Source: Yamagishiella unicocca
Lineage: Eukaryota > Chlorophyta > Chlorophyceae > Chlamydomonadales > Volvocaceae
Length of the DNA: 64,000 nt
Direction: 5' to 3'
Assembly (NCBI GenBank): GCA_003116995.1
Contig: BDSL01000001.1
Coordinates: forward strand, 1,240,001-1,304,000
The stretch's first letter is position 1. The number at the start of each line of letters is the position of its first letter. The position numbers and the translations under genes are program-made. The notes below the pieces were generated by a model. It was not told the DNA's origin, ran no database searches, and was given only the letters and a program-made list of their open reading frames with translations. Shown one piece after another: positions 1 through 12,778 of the stretch.

Positions 1-220
1 AACCCGCACACCGTGCGCTGAGGCGGTAAGCTCCCGCACACCGCGGCCCCCCGCAGCATGCCTCCCTGCCTAGCTGCACCATCCGCCCGCGCAGGCCGGG
101 CCAAAGGCATGGAGGCGAGCGGAGCCCCACCCCCCGCTACCCCGCCCCTCGCTGCACGTATGTACCGAACGGTTTCCTAATCGCCTTCCTTCATAAGCCC
201 CTCGCTGCGTCCTCACTTAC

Positions 221-3200
221 CCCGAGCAGCATCCTCTCCTTGAGCGCCCGCATCTCCTCGTCCTGGTTCACCTTGGCATGCTGCACGGCCTCGTACTCGT
301 GCCGCAGGCTCTGGATCAGCTTCAGCAGCGCATCGCGCTCCCCCTTGAGGATCTCGCCTGCGCCGCAGGCCGCATCCAACGACAACAGCAGATTCTCAAG
401 GGCTGGGGCTTTCAACGTATGCAGAGAAAGGGGGCTTCACTGGTCAGAATGTCGACGGCGAAGCAACAGGACGACGAGCAGATAGGAAAGGTGGGGCGGT
501 ACTTCAGTGTCAGGTAGAGTCACAGATGCGCGGAAAACAAGGTGGGCGGCCGGCGCACGCAAAGTGGCCCCAGAGTGCCTGCTGGGGTGCTTCACCGCCG
601 CGTGCAATACCCCCTCCCCCCGCACCTGCGGACACCAGCTCCGCCACACGGCCTCGGCCCCACTCGCCGCTGTCGATGAGGCGCACGAAGCGCTCGTTGT
701 CGCGGCGGAGGCGCTCATTCTCCTCGCGCAGCTCCTTGACGGTAACCTGGAGGGGAGGGGGTGGCCGCAAGGGTGCACGACAGGGGCAATGCGGGGTGTG
801 CGAAGGGCTCAGGCGATGGAAGAGCGCCACGGCACGAGAATGTGCTGATCACATACCCCAAGCCGTTCAGGGTGCTGCTCCCGCCATCAGGGGTCCGCGC
901 TGCTCGTCGTTAAGAGTTAGCGGCGCCGGATACAGACCCAGGAACGCGGCGGTGGAGATGGAGGCCAAAAGCGCTAAAACAGAGCTACACAGCCAGCACT
1001 CCGCAACGCGTGCGGAATACCAGCCCCGCGACGGGCACCCTGCCGGCATCGCGCTAGTGTATCGGTCCGGCCCCGCCACCCACCACCAGCTGCTCCTTGG
1101 TTGTGAGCTGCTCCTCGATCCTGCGGTCGTCGATAGCCTGCCACCAGGCCTCCCACGCCAGGAACATGCTCTTCTTGTACATGCGCAGCGCGGCTCGCTG
1201 CAGGATCAGCCGCATGCGCTTGCGCCACTCCACCATGGCGATCCAGCCGCGCAGCGCGCGACCCTGGTGTGGGGCGGCGGGGTAGGGGAGAGAGGGGTAG
1301 GAAGGTAGGTGCCTGCGGTTCGGTGCGCGGCCGGGTTGTCGGCCGTGGAGGCGATGGGTCAGGCGGCGCTCCGCAGATAGCGACTTGAGACGGACAAAGT
1401 GTTTGGTTCCCACAGTCGCGACAGCCGCCTCCACCACAGGACCTCTGGTCGCTCGCTACCCTCAACGCAAATTTGGCCAGCCGTATGGACCACCGACGGT
1501 AGCCCCCCACGCCTCACGGCACGGGCCCCTCGCCTCCCTCGCCCGCACCTTCATTGGGTGCTTCCAGCGGTTGATGATAATCTTGTATTGCCGTCGGTCC
1601 AGCACGTACGCCCACCACTTGTTCCAGGCCTTGGCCAGCGCGGAGTTCTGCCAGTGCCGCAGCGCGCGGTTGATCTTGCCGTCGTCCAGTCGGCGCGCCA
1701 GCACCACCTCGTACCACTTGTTCCACGCGGCCACCATGTGGATGTTTTTGATCTTGAGCGCGCACTTCTTGATGATGTTGCGCCGCCGAATGCACTCCTC
1801 AACGTAGAAGCACCTGGGACAAGCCAGGACAGCAAGCAGGGGACCGCCGCGTTGGATGGCAGTCTTGGACGTGGTGGGCTTGTCGGGCTGGTAGAGCGGG
1901 GGGGCGGCGGCTGCCGGGGAAGCGATAGGCGTCGGTGGTCACAGAGAAGGCTGTGGCACCGGAAGGTGGAGCGCCCCAAAGGAGGGAAAGGCGGCCCAAC
2001 ACGTTGGAGGTCCCGACATTGCCGCAGGCCACGCCGCTGCCTAAGTGCTGATGAGTTGCAAGTCGAGCTGGCTTCGCGGTTGGAAGGGGAACCGATGCCA
2101 GCCAACATAAGTCCCTTATCTGTGGACGCCGGCGCGACGTTTTTTGCGTGTGCGCCCGTCATGTGCCGTGCACGTGTCCAACGGAATTCACAGCGTCGCC
2201 CCAAAAAACCTCCTGCAAAGGCGGACGCCCCCTGCACAACCTGACAGCCCGCATATGCCCGAAGACAGCAGCAGTAACCATCGCCGCCGCCCTCCATGCG
2301 CCCAGTACCCAACCCACGCACCATGAGTTCCACGCCTTGAGGTACGAAATGTTCCTCCAGTGCATGACCGCCTTGAGCCGCCGCAGCCGCTTGCGCCGGC
2401 GTTCGATGCTCGCGTTGAACCACGCCTACTCGGGGGCAGGCGGGGTGGCATGCCAGGATCAGCGTAGTCACTGAGCGCCTCCATGGCACTACACCGACAC
2501 AGGCACCCAGTCGGGAGCACACGGGCGCCTCACACCGCCGTGGCCACACTGAGACCGTGCTTTCCCTTGCATCCCCCTGCATCGCCTTGCATCCCCCTGC
2601 GACCCCACCTCCATGATGGCATACATCTTGCGCCGCCGGATGACCACGATGGGTCGCTTCTCGAAGCCCTCGATCTTGCGCTCGAGCGCGTGGATCTGCA
2701 CACGTGCGCGCGGGATCGTAGGCGCAGTAGCACAGGCAGCATGTCGTATTACCGCATTACCATATCTCAGCTCCCGCGGGTGAAGTAGCGGAGGCAGGGT
2801 ATGTGATTTAGCGGGAGGGATGGTGGAAGGGGTGCATGCTGGTGCACTTCCAGACAGAAGCCATAGCCATGCCAGCATGTCGGGTAAAGCGTCAGAGTGA
2901 GGAGACAGTGAGCTCATGGGCAGTGCCTCGCCCGACCGCCGGACTGCCCCGGAGGCCTCCCAGCTGGGCATCACCGGCCGCAGGACGGACGTTAGCCTGG
3001 CCTTGCGGATAATGCCTTGTAGGACCGGCGAGGAACGTATGCGCGTTTTCGTGGCAAGCGGCAGTGCGACATGCGTCGAGTCCATGACAGTTCCACCCCT
3101 GGTAGGCGCGACAAAGAAGTGCGGCTGCCCGCACATCGAGCCCAGCCTTCCGCTGAGACAGGTTGCACTGGGTCCCCGAAGGCGGTTAGTCTGTTCGTGC

Positions 3201-5844
3201 TGAGGCAGTACAGCATGGATCAGGTTCCGGGCCATGACGTGTGTAAGAGTGCACCGAACACCTCAAGGCTGGAGTGGAAGCTGTATACTGGCCCCGTTCT
3301 AGTCGCTGGCGCCCAGCTGCCGCGGGGCCTCCTTCCCGCGCCTTCCGTTGGATGACACCGCCCCCGCCGCAGCGCCCTGCGCCCCGCCCGCACCTGCGCA
3401 TCCCTGGAGCCCAGCTGGTTCTTCCACCAGCGGTCCTCGCAGATACGCCGCCACTCCAGGAAGGTGCGCTTCAAGCGGCCGTGGTTGATAGTGGCGGTCA
3501 CCTGGGGGCGGCGGGGAGGACACCGTTGGTAGAGGTGCATGCACACGTCCGGTGCGGAGCGTGAATGAGGCTGTGGATGCAATGGCGAGGGGATCTACTC
3601 AGCGGACGGATGACTGCCAGTTACCGGTACCCTAGCATGGTACCTCCACGAAAAGACCGGCCCTGGCAGTGAAGACCGTAGACGCAGCGACTACCTAGAC
3701 GCACAATTCAACAGCGCAAACCGAGACGGCGAGCAACTTGTCGCAAAGGTGCCAGGCAGCCCTGGCGGTCGAGCATGCTGCCAGCTCAGTCATCCGCGGT
3801 CCCCTGCATCCTCATCGCTCACGCGCTCATAACCTTCTCCAGCTGCCGGAACATTGCTTTCTTGCCTTTGTCGGTCCACGTGTTTCCGCTCCACCCCTCC
3901 CTCGCACCGCCCACCTTTCTCCTCATGGCCAGGAACTTGTCCACCAGGTGGAACTTGTCCTTCCACGCCTGGAACGCGCGGGACAACGTTCCGCGCTGCA
4001 GCCGCGCTAGGGCACGTCGCAGCAGCTGCTGCTTCGCCAGCGACCCGTAGCGGGCGGCGCGCCAGGCATCGAAGGCCTGCTTCATGAGCGCCCGGTCCTC
4101 CATGCGGACGCGGTTTGCAAACACCTTGCAGTTGTGCTCGATGGCGGCTTGGACCTGAGGTCGGGGACACGGGGCCGAGGCAGGCGTGGCGGTGGCGTCA
4201 ACGACGTCCACCACGCCACGAAGACCCTCACCGTCCTCAACCCTAGTCTCCCGGGCCGCGCCATGTGGCGGCCACGCAGGCTTCCTGGCCAGAGCGACTC
4301 ATAGACCCCGTCCGCAACGGGATGTGCGTCCCGCCTCCCTGCCGTTGCTCCCTCCTCACAGCGGTTACCCAACACATGCCGCGCCGCGGACGCCCTTCAA
4401 CCGGGCTATCCAGCCCCAGGAGCGTACAGCCGGCCTATGCAACCTGATCTCAGGGGGCTCAGCCCCGCGAATCCTCCCAAGTCCAACGGTAGGGCCCCCC
4501 AGTCCGAACCTTGCTCGCCATGCCCGCCAGGGCATTTAGGTGTTGCAGCGCGAAGCGGTTGGGCAAATCGTCCACGATGCCCATGGTCTTGGGCGCCGTG
4601 CCCTCCCGCCTCATCGTATGCGCCCGGCCGTACATCCCTGCAGTGGCGCAGAGAGCATGGCACCTTCGGCTGCGACTCGTTTGGCATGCAACACCAACGG
4701 CGCCGAGCAGCGGCTGGTCCCGGGCGTGTCCCCTGTGTATCCTGACCTTCGCATTGCGGGTTGGACCTGTTTGCGGGTTACCTTCCGTCGCTTTAGCTAA
4801 GAAGATGTGTCCTTGACACTCCCGCCCTGCATCAATCTACCGTATGCTTCCCCTCCGCTGAGCCTCCCTTCCTGTGGCTGCTGTTCCAGCTGGGCGGCCC
4901 AAATCACAAGGGCGGTGCAAAACGTCCGTCAGGCGGGTGGGTGGTTCACTTACCGGCATTGTACGCGAGAGCCCTCTTGGCCTCCTCAGGGTCGAACTCG
5001 GCGCGCCCCTCTGCCTCTGACCCACGGGGGCTGAGGCCGCTGCTGAGAGTGTAATCGCTCTCGCTATTTGGGGGCTTGTTCCGGTCCATCTTTTTGCGGC
5101 CCCACGCACTAACGTCGCCCTGGAACCTGAAAGGCCGAAAGGTTCCCATGTGATCGATAAGCGGCTACGGGCTGCCCCGATGCAATAAAAACGGCTTTAG
5201 GGTGCAGAAACTTGGCACTGATAGACACTCCTTGCTATACAAGGGGTCATTTCGGCTCCAGCCGCCACGTACCGGGTCTCCTTCTTTTTGCTTGGCTCAT
5301 ATGATTCGCTGGTATGCGTCACAGACGGACTGCTCCTGGTTACGTAGCTCCGGGTGTACGAGTCGCTGCCGCTAGCACTCTCCTCCGACCCGTAGTCCGA
5401 AGAGTACTGATCATCGCTGTGACTATAGCGGGAGCCATCGGATGGCTGACGCCTCCGCCGGTCGTCGTCGCTGTACTTATCTCGCCGCCGTCGTCGCCCT
5501 GCGTCGTCGCCCAAGCGCACCAGTGTCTGAAGACGGTGCTAGGTACGAATGCCATGTGGTATCTCACCTTCCTCATCTTTAGATTGGTAGGAATGTGTGG
5601 AAGGCTCCGAGTCCGCAACCATTTCGCGAACCGAGTAGCTCTGGATGGATTGGTCTGGCCGGTTGCTGCGATCGCTGGGAGAAGGCGAATGTCTCCGTCT
5701 TGAGCTATGGCTGACAGCTGACTCGCTGGGTAGTGCTTTTGACGATACTCTCGCGCTGCTCACGCCAGAAGCCCTGTGGGTGTAGCGACGCAGTAGCCGC
5801 TGATGCGCAGTGGATAAACAGCAAGCCTCAACTTGAAGCGACAT
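221..5844 (-). CDS. SFI1-like tryptophan-repeat coiled-coil protein (3' end beyond window)
   Basis: Twelve exons join in frame: 5844-5568, 5498-5273, 5126-4954, 4637-4510, 4154-3915, 3501-3394, 2695-2609, 2425-2322, 1813-1549, 1263-1084, 746-626 and 408-221 (699 codons so far). The last donor (GTAAGT) leads off the left edge, so the C-terminus is missing. Residues 1-167 are Ser/Arg/Asp-rich and probably disordered. Residues about 269-596 carry repeated aromatic helices of the type A-F-x-A-W, such as AFDAWRAARY, AFQAWKDKF, AWNKWYEVV, ALRHWQNSALAKAWNKWW and MFLAWEAWW, spaced 20-35 residues apart. Residues about 597-699 are a Glu/Arg/Leu coiled coil. In known families this pattern is the SFI1 centrin-binding repeat of centrosomes and basal bodies. 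That role is inferred here from the repeats. The start at 5844 is the only ATG opening the first frame. The acceptor of the last exon could be at 408 or 402. Confidence 0.8.
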
Positions 5845-6280
5845 TTTATACCAACCTATGGCTCACACGGTCCTCGTCAGTGTACGCCGAACGCGCCTCC
5901 GACATCTTTCAGGATGTGGGCGAGGACAGATGCGCAAGTTTTGACTATGTCATGGTTAAAATCTGCGACGACAGCCAGGAGTAACCAGGATGTGTATATT
6001 CACCAGAATTGTCCATGGTACTGTACGCCTGCTCAATAACACGGAAGCCTAACCGAGGAAACGTACGGCGATAACTACAAACCTTTCCAGGTTGACGTTC
6101 CGCAACCCGCTTCATATCTGATCCATAACACCGATTTGTCAGCTATCTGAACATGCTTGGTTGCCTGTGTCCAAGCTGGCTCTAGCAACTCGACTAAAAG
6201 TTTAGCATAGCGCGCAAAGATACATTTGCGCTCACGTTGATGAACTGATAACAGCTGAGGATCACGACGTACCTATTCCA
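5845..6280. promoter_or_regulatory. Shared upstream region of a divergent gene pair
   Basis: The 436-base spacer separates the start codons of the SFI1-like gene (-) and the coiled-coil gene (+). Both 5' UTRs and both promoters must fit here. No clear TATA box or known motif is visible. The call rests on gene orientation only. Confidence 0.45.
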
Positions 6281-7139
6281 ATGTCCAACCCCTACCAAAC
6301 GCATCAGCATCCTGGCCATGGGCACGGGACTACAGCAGTTCTGGCGATGAAACCCCTGCCTGTCCTGGATGGGAGTGACGTGCGGCCACCATTGACGCAA
6401 CAAGACTGGATCCAGACGCTACCGGGCACGCTGGAGGATGCACGCGTTAGTGCCGTGGCGCTTCGCGGTTTGGTGCAGGACGCTGTCTTCCTAGACGAGG
6501 ACTGCTACAGTAGCGCCGTTAACCACACTCAATACCAAGATAAGCTGCTGGTAAGACGGAATGTGCGGCTTGCGGATCCGTTCTGCGCTGTCCCTCCCAA
6601 ACCGAAGGCACAACTGGGCGGGTTTCTGTGTGCAGACCACCCCGCCAGTACCTACTACCGTTGATCATCCGCTGCACTACCACCCATGTTGGTGTTCATC
6701 TTTGTGCTTAGCGTCTTCAAGTGTTCTGTGATGGTCTATCCCTATCTGTGAAGGTACACCAAAAGCACGCCCACGACTTAGAGAACGAGGCTGCGGTACT
6801 GCGCGCTGAGCTGGAGCGTAAAGATGAAATGCTGACAGCAGCTGCTGCGAGGCAGCGTGAAGCGCAGCGGCAGATAACAGAGTTGCAGCAAGAGCTGGAG
6901 AACAATGCAGGTGTGTCAACTCGCGGGTCAGGGAACCAGGTACCCGCAATAGGTTACCAATTCAGGTACCAGGGAACCAGGTACCCGCAGTCGTACACGC
7001 GATGCCCTTCGTCCAGGTGAATCGTGCCCCAATTGCGCATGCAGTTGTGTTCCGGATGCACTACCAGGAGCTGCTTACACGGAACGAGGAGATCGAGCGC
7101 TTGAAGGCTGTGATTGAGGGCTTGCAAAGCGGGTCATAA
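6281..7139 (+). CDS. Small coiled-coil protein, function unknown
   Basis: The model has three exons: 6281-6550, 6754-6939 and 7017-7139, all joined in phase 0 (192 aa). The first exon ends at a strong GTAAGA donor. Reading through it instead stops at TGA 6664. Residues 1-90 are not recognised and include a His-rich N-terminus. Residues about 91-150 form a heptad-like coiled coil (LENEAAVLRAELERKDEM and following). The C-terminal exon holds a second short coil rich in Glu, Arg and Leu and ends at TAA 7139. The second intron contains a partial copy of its own 5' boundary (GGGAACCAGGTACCCGCA occurs twice), so two competing donors are possible. The gene is head to head with the SFI1-like gene, so a centriolar or ciliary role is a guess from context. 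Confidence 0.6.
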
Positions 7140-7317
7140 TTTCGTTGTTCCATGCTCGATTCGATTAGTGGAGCAAGGCCGCATTGTGTTAGTTGGGGTC
7201 CTTAGAACTTGTGGTGTTCATACTTTCAGTAATAAACTGCCGTATTGGACTGTTGGGATGATGCATCGCCTGCAACGGCCTGCATTACTACGTGAAGCCC
7301 ACCGGTACTGGTGGTGA

Positions 7318-7384
7318 CCTGTTATGATGGGCCCTAGACCGGAAGGTAGAGCCATCGGGCGCCTCGCCTGACGCTGGCGTGTGC
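7318..7384 (-). repeat. Fragment of the dispersed SINE-like element
   Basis: A diverged copy of the element described at 39067-39180. It keeps the core blocks GGGCCCTAGACCGGAAGGTA and CATCGGGCGCCTCGCCTGAC. It lies in the 3' spacer between convergent genes (7140-7998), where nothing else is recognised. Confidence 0.6.
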
Positions 7385-7998
7385 TTAGGGGGATCCGCTG
7401 GTGTGTGCTTCCGATGTTGGCCATGGACTTGATCACGGATGATGAGTTGGATCACGGAGCGATAGCCTGGTGCACTGGTCATTCATTTAGCGTTTAGGTA
7501 ATTTTGTGCCTTAGGCCTGAAACACGCAGCCACCATAGACGCTTTGATGACGGGTTGAGCTCTGACCTCGTGCTAATCACGAATGGCCACAGTGTGATGC
7601 GGGATATGGTATGAATTAAGCGTTCTGAGTGCCACAGGGTAGGAATTTGGCACGCCGTCTACACGCCAGAAAGTTATCCACATCAGCAGATGTAGCGGAT
7701 GACGGGAGTGCACCGATTTCAGCAGCCCAATCCACATTACAAAATCCAGGAAAGAAGCTAGCACATAAAATCAAGTGCACAGTCCAAGCTATCCGTTTGA
7801 AGCAAGTCCATGGAAGGCAACGCATACCTAGACGTGTCAGAGCAGCGGTCTGCACCGATCGTTAAGACCATTGTTCGATCTTGATCCATTAAATTTCAAT
7901 TTCTCAACCACATCAGAGCTCATGACGATATAACTCAATACCTTATGCCTGGGTCCATCATATACCACTTGCCAACGACGCTCCTTTGAAGGACAACT

Positions 7999-8919
7999 TT
8001 ATTCGTCGCTGTCGTCATCATCGTCATCATCGCTCTCTTCGGGCTCAGGAGCCTCCTCTCGGAGTTTGTTGATAAGCTCAGTTAGGTCCTCAAGCACCTC
8101 CATGCTCAGCTCCTCTTTAACGAGTTGGGCTTCGTATCCTGTATAAGGTTGGGGGCAATGACCGTTGGAATGCGGACCCCTTTGTTCGTTGGCAAAAACG
8201 GCAAAGCACACAATATAGGTACGTGCCCAGTTTGCAGCAAACCCAAATCGAAAGGATTGTGCGATGTTCTGCTTCATATGGGGAATGAGTACCCCGCCCC
8301 GCCACGTAAACATGTACACTCCACAAACCCCAGTGGTGTATCGATCGACCCCTTTCACACCAATTGCACCCTACGTCCACCATTCCTCCAGTCGAGACCC
8401 ACCTGTGAGCTTTTGCAGTAAAGCAGTCCACTCGTCCTTATCAAGCCCGGCAGCGGCTACGACGCCTGCGGCGTGGCAACATAATACACAGAGTGGGTTA
8501 TATCCCGTACAAAACTTATTGTGCAACAGCTACGAAGCGAGGCAGGAATCTATCGTATCTTGGCAGGGGATTTCATCAAGTACGCACAGTGCTGGACCTA
8601 GTATCGTGCCGGGTGGAAGACGTATCGTGATGGGTGAGAGGGCGGCGATGATAAGGGCGCATTCCGCACCTGGCTTTGATAGCACTTCCATCCAACGTGC
8701 TCCCAACAGCGAGGGAAATTCGGCGTTTTCCCCGTAGGACAGGCCGCCCGCCTCGGACCAGACCTCGGCGTCATCCGTCTTGAGATCATACATGCTGGGC
8801 TTCTCGCTGATAAGTTTAGTAACCTCAGTTAGCATCATGACCGCACGGTTCACAGGAGCAATGGCGGCGTCATCATATATCTTGAGTACGCGCCGAATTT
8901 CATACGCGGAGGCCGCCAT
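7999..8919 (-). CDS. Unrecognised protein with acidic C-terminal tail
   Basis: Three exons join in frame: 8919-8670, 8465-8403 and 8138-7999 (150 aa), both introns in phase 1. The N-terminal part is helical (MAASAYEIRRVLKIYDDAA). The middle has a D-E-W-T-A-L-L-Q-K-L segment. The end is a run of Asp/Glu/Ser just before TAA, typical of disordered acidic tails on nuclear or chaperone-like proteins. The frame is open upstream of the chosen ATG at 8919 to about 8994, so a 5' exon may be missing. No family is recognised. It lies just downstream of another unrecognised gene on the same strand. Confidence 0.55.
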
Positions 8920-9096
8920 CGCAAAGACACTCTGAGCTGTAATGCACCTACAGGGCCTTGCCAACTCAATATGTGCGGGCTTCCCGATGCGCAAAAGCCA
9001 TTGAAGTTAGCTGCCCCACTTGTCTACAGGTCTGCCGTCCGGCATTGTTGAATCCAAGCTCTCGTAGACAACCGAAGACTTCGCATACTTAGAGAG

Positions 9097-10022
9097 TTAG
9101 AGTTGCTTGGTACTTGCTACAATCCATGTCATAAGGATATGATGTAGCACTCGTGGATCGTGCATATGTTGCCGCAAGGATTCGGCACATAGGGCTGCAC
9201 TAGTAAGGCTCAGTTTCTTGAGGGGAAGCAGCTCATTCTCCGTTAAACCACAAGCCTGTGCCGCCTTCTTAATCGTCATGGCGTTGTCGCGGTCAATTGC
9301 GGTCGGAACCTGCTGAAGTGGCTGCTGGAGACGCATCGAGGGTTGCTGCTGCGATTGTATTGGGGCTGAGGGCAGCTGCTGGATATGTGGTTCAGGAGTA
9401 ATAGGCTGCTGCTGAGGTCTCGGATGCTCCTGTCGTGGGGAAAGAGTCTGTAGTTGTGATGGCGCTGACGACGGCAGCGAGCTCATGCCATTTGATGCCG
9501 AAAGCATTTGCAGAAAGTTGTGTTCAACCCTGCTGAGCTGAGAGGGGCACACCTGCGAGGCGTGCGTTGGCGAAAGCTTCAGGACGCAGGCATGCACCGG
9601 CTGAAAAGTCGTCGGGAAGTACGCATGAGAACAACATCAAAATCGTCTCTGCATCGTACCTGGTCAGGTATTGCCTTTGATTGCCTTAGGCCTGCAATGC
9701 TGGCCTCGAATAGGTCGGCCAGAGGCCCAGCGGCCACAATAAGAGGTTGGGCGCCTTGTTTTTCCATCTCTGCTGCAAGAATAACTCGATCTGCACTTCT
9801 ACTATGGCCCCAGCCTCCATGTATCTGCAACAAATTTGACGGCTCCCATTTAAAAGAAATCGATCCTAGCTTCCAGATGCTGTACTCGTACAACAAAGGT
9901 TTCAGGTCTGGATCTTGAAGGATCCTCAGAAAACTTCCCTCCGCACGCCGGTACGCAGGAGAGCCGTTGCTGTCGACATTCAGAGTACGATGCACGACAA
10001 TTTGTGCCTGCGAGCAATGCAT
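9097..10022 (-). CDS. Unrecognised protein with Gln/Pro-rich linker
   Basis: Two exons, 10022-9660 and 9600-9097, join in phase 0 over a 59-base intron with a TTTTCAG acceptor (288 aa). Residues 1-121 look globular and contain a Trp/Gly-rich patch (IHGGWGHSRSADR). Residues about 140-210 are a Ser/Gln/Pro-rich linker. The last 60 residues form a helical C-terminal block ending at TAA. No family is recognised. The ATG at 10022 is the first in the frame after a TGA about 57 bases upstream, so it is a fair but not certain start. About 590 bases separate it from the stop of the DUF3755 gene on the same strand, and nothing is seen in that gap. Confidence 0.55.
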
Positions 10023-10615
10023 GCATGGCTTGCGCAGTTAATGCGCCACCCAGGACCCCAGCCCCAGCCCGCCTTCAACGGGGACAAAGAAATCAGGAGA
10101 TTCCGGCAAAAAATGAAAACTCACCAGCAGTAACCCACAATGGTCTGAGGTAAGGCGGGAAGGACCGCTGCACAACCAAACGTAACCTTGAAACCCTTAT
10201 AATGCCCGCCCTCCCGCCAGACAAAGGCACATGGCAAACAGTCCAACAAGCTGTCAAATTATGCTTAAACACTGAACACATTACCGTAGTCATCATCCAT
10301 CTAGCATCCTATCCATCCACCTGTAAGGCTACGCATCATAAACCCGTGCGGCTACGCATCAAAAACCCAATAGCACTATCTGTGCCTGTCAGCCAGCCTA
10401 GCTCCCCGGGGATGATAGCCATGGCTCAATACCAGGTTTGGAAGTCGTGCAGTCGCACATGATCCGTCCGGTTGCAGTCGCATGTGGCCTGCCCCGGTTC
10501 CGACGCGTCACACAGTGCCTCTCCTACGACCATACACACAGCAGTTTCATTAATACGCATCCATTAATTCTTGGGGTGTTGCGCCCTCCCTTCACCCCGT
10601 AACACCCATGCCTTG

Positions 10616-12778
10616 TTATGCGCCGCTCTCCTGCTTCACAGTCACAGTTAGCGCTCCGATATTCATCGGCTGCACTGCAGAGCCCTGTCGAGACATACTG
10701 CCCCCGGCCGTCATCGGCACCGACATGCCGTCTGGCATTGCAACCTGCTGGGCGGCAGCCATTGCAGCGGCAGCAGCCGCCCCCCCGTCAGGCATAGGAG
10801 GCGCAGCCATAGCACCGGCTGTCATGGGCATGCAGCCCATCATGCCTGGCGCGCCCATAGCAAATGGAAAATGAGCGCTCGGCATGCCCGCCCCTATGGC
10901 TGCCGCAGCCGCCGCTGCAGCGGCAGGATTGAGCGCCGCGGACATCATCGACGGGTTCATAACGCCCATTACCCCAGGCATGCCTGCTGCTGCTCCAAAC
11001 CACTCCATCTGCATCGGCTGCATACCCGCTGGCATGCCAGGGGTCTGGCCGAACCCTGCTGCTGCCGCCGGATTGAAAGGGAACGACGGCATCATAGGAA
11101 GGACAGGTGTTGGTGCGGTCATTGCAGGCTGCCCCTGCGTGGCCCCCTGGACCGCACCCACCGCTGACGGTCCCGCGGCCGACGGTCCCGTCGGCGACGC
11201 CCCGGTGACGCCCATCGTAACCCCTGGCGTGGAGGCAGCTGCGGCTGCGGCAACAGCAGCTGCTGCTGCAGCGGCCGCCGCCGGAGGCACGGGCGCTGCT
11301 GGGGCGCCGACTGCAGCCTGCGGTTTGATTGCTGCGGGAGGGAGAAACTTATTTGCGAGTTCGAAATTCGGCTGCACAGGAAGAGGCGGCATCTGCCCCA
11401 TAGTTCCTCCTACACCGCCCAGTTGTTGCTGGATGGCCAGGAGGTTGTCCCTGTAGCGCATCAGCAGCTCTGTGTTCTCCATAACTTTGAAGGAAGCCAT
11501 GTTACTCTTGAACTGGGTCAGAATAGTGTAATTCTGCTCCATAAGCTGCGTAAGGGCGGCGGGGACACTAGGTGGTGAGTCGTCCCCTGAGCCAGACACG
11601 CCGGCGCCCGAGCCTCCAGGCGCACCGGCGCCATTCCCCCTGCCGCCCTGCTGCATTCCTGTCCGAGTCGGTGGGCCGCCACCTGCTTTACGCTTAGCAG
11701 AGTCCTCCACGGGGCCTCGGCGACCCTTATCATCAAGGCCACATGCCTTGACGCGCAGGGCTACGTCGCGTGCTGTTTTGCTTGGCAGGCTAGCCGCGAC
11801 ATGGATATACCGCTCCACTGGCGGGTACTGCAACGGAGAAGCGGCATGAAGGGGAAGGGGCCTCAGACCGACTTGCGGTGTGCAGCTTCAATGCCACTAC
11901 CTGGCCGAATTCGGGCCCCACATCTCCTCCCGCTGTGCGGGCAGACCGCCACATTCCTCCAGCAGCGACCCAATAACAAGCCCTTACTTAGCCTTACTTA
12001 ATTGAGCAATCGGTGGTGCTGTTTGCCTTCGAAAGCACTGCAATCGTTGTCAACGCACGCCACGCATTTCGGCCTTCCACGCTACCCACACCTCTATCCG
12101 CCAGGCCAACACTGAGCAATATGGATTGGGAGTAGGTAAGCAGCACGCAACCGCTTTCATGAAGCCTTATGTGGTGTTTAATCAAAGGTGGAAGCTCTGT
12201 CAATTAGAAAGGCCTACGTTGGGTAATTGACATCGTGCGAAATAACAGCCATGGCAACCCCAAACCCGTCCTTTACAGGCCACAAAACGCGCTTGTACAT
12301 GCACGGGCGTTTAAGGCCTGCCGCCTGAAAAAACCACCCATCCCCGAGCCTTCCCCCATCCTCCAAGGTTCTGACTATCGGAGCCCAAATCATACACTGC
12401 CATACGAACATCAGAACGCACCTTGTCGGCTGGGAATCGAGCTAGCGCGCTCTCCAATATAACAAGCTCTTCTGGTGTCCAATCCGAACCAGTGGTGCCC
12501 TGCAGCTGGAGCTCGAAGTCCGTATCGAAGTCCTCGCCTGACGCACTGCTTCCGTTGTTGGCGGGAGCACCCGCCTGCTGCTCCCGAAGCGTTGTGTTGC
12601 TTTTATCGACCGAGCTTTGAGAAGAAGTATTCGCTGTTTGTGTGTCGATAGGGGCGTTCGGTCTGAGGTATGTGGGGACGCAGTCGTTTTCGAGTCATTT
12701 GGCGGCGTCAGGCGAGAGACCGTGCCACTTTCCCCACCTTGCCGGTAGAGTCGGGAACACGCCAGCCGTGCTAGCCAT
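10616..12778 (-). CDS. DUF3755 Myb/SANT-like protein
   Basis: Three exons, 12778-12738, 12662-12422 and 11827-10616, join in phases 2 and 0 (497 aa). Residues about 70-125 contain a Myb/SANT-like start (GSDWTPEELVILESALARF) continuing across the intron into YIHVAASLPSKTARDVALR. This is the signature of the plant-lineage family that carries DUF3755. The DUF3755 segment follows about 60 residues later (LTQLMEQNYTILTQFKSNMA, then QMPPLPVQPNFELANKFLPP). The last 230 residues are Ala/Met/Pro/Gly-rich low complexity, much longer than the tail of plant homologues known to me. A nuclear transcription-related role is suggested by the Myb-like part, not proven. The gene is head to head with SEC12. A 190-codon antisense open frame over the Ala-rich tail is a shadow. 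Confidence 0.85.

Noticed and set aside
10884..11456. 190-codon Ala-rich plus-strand open frame
   Set aside because: It is the antisense shadow of the Ala-rich tail of the DUF3755 gene.
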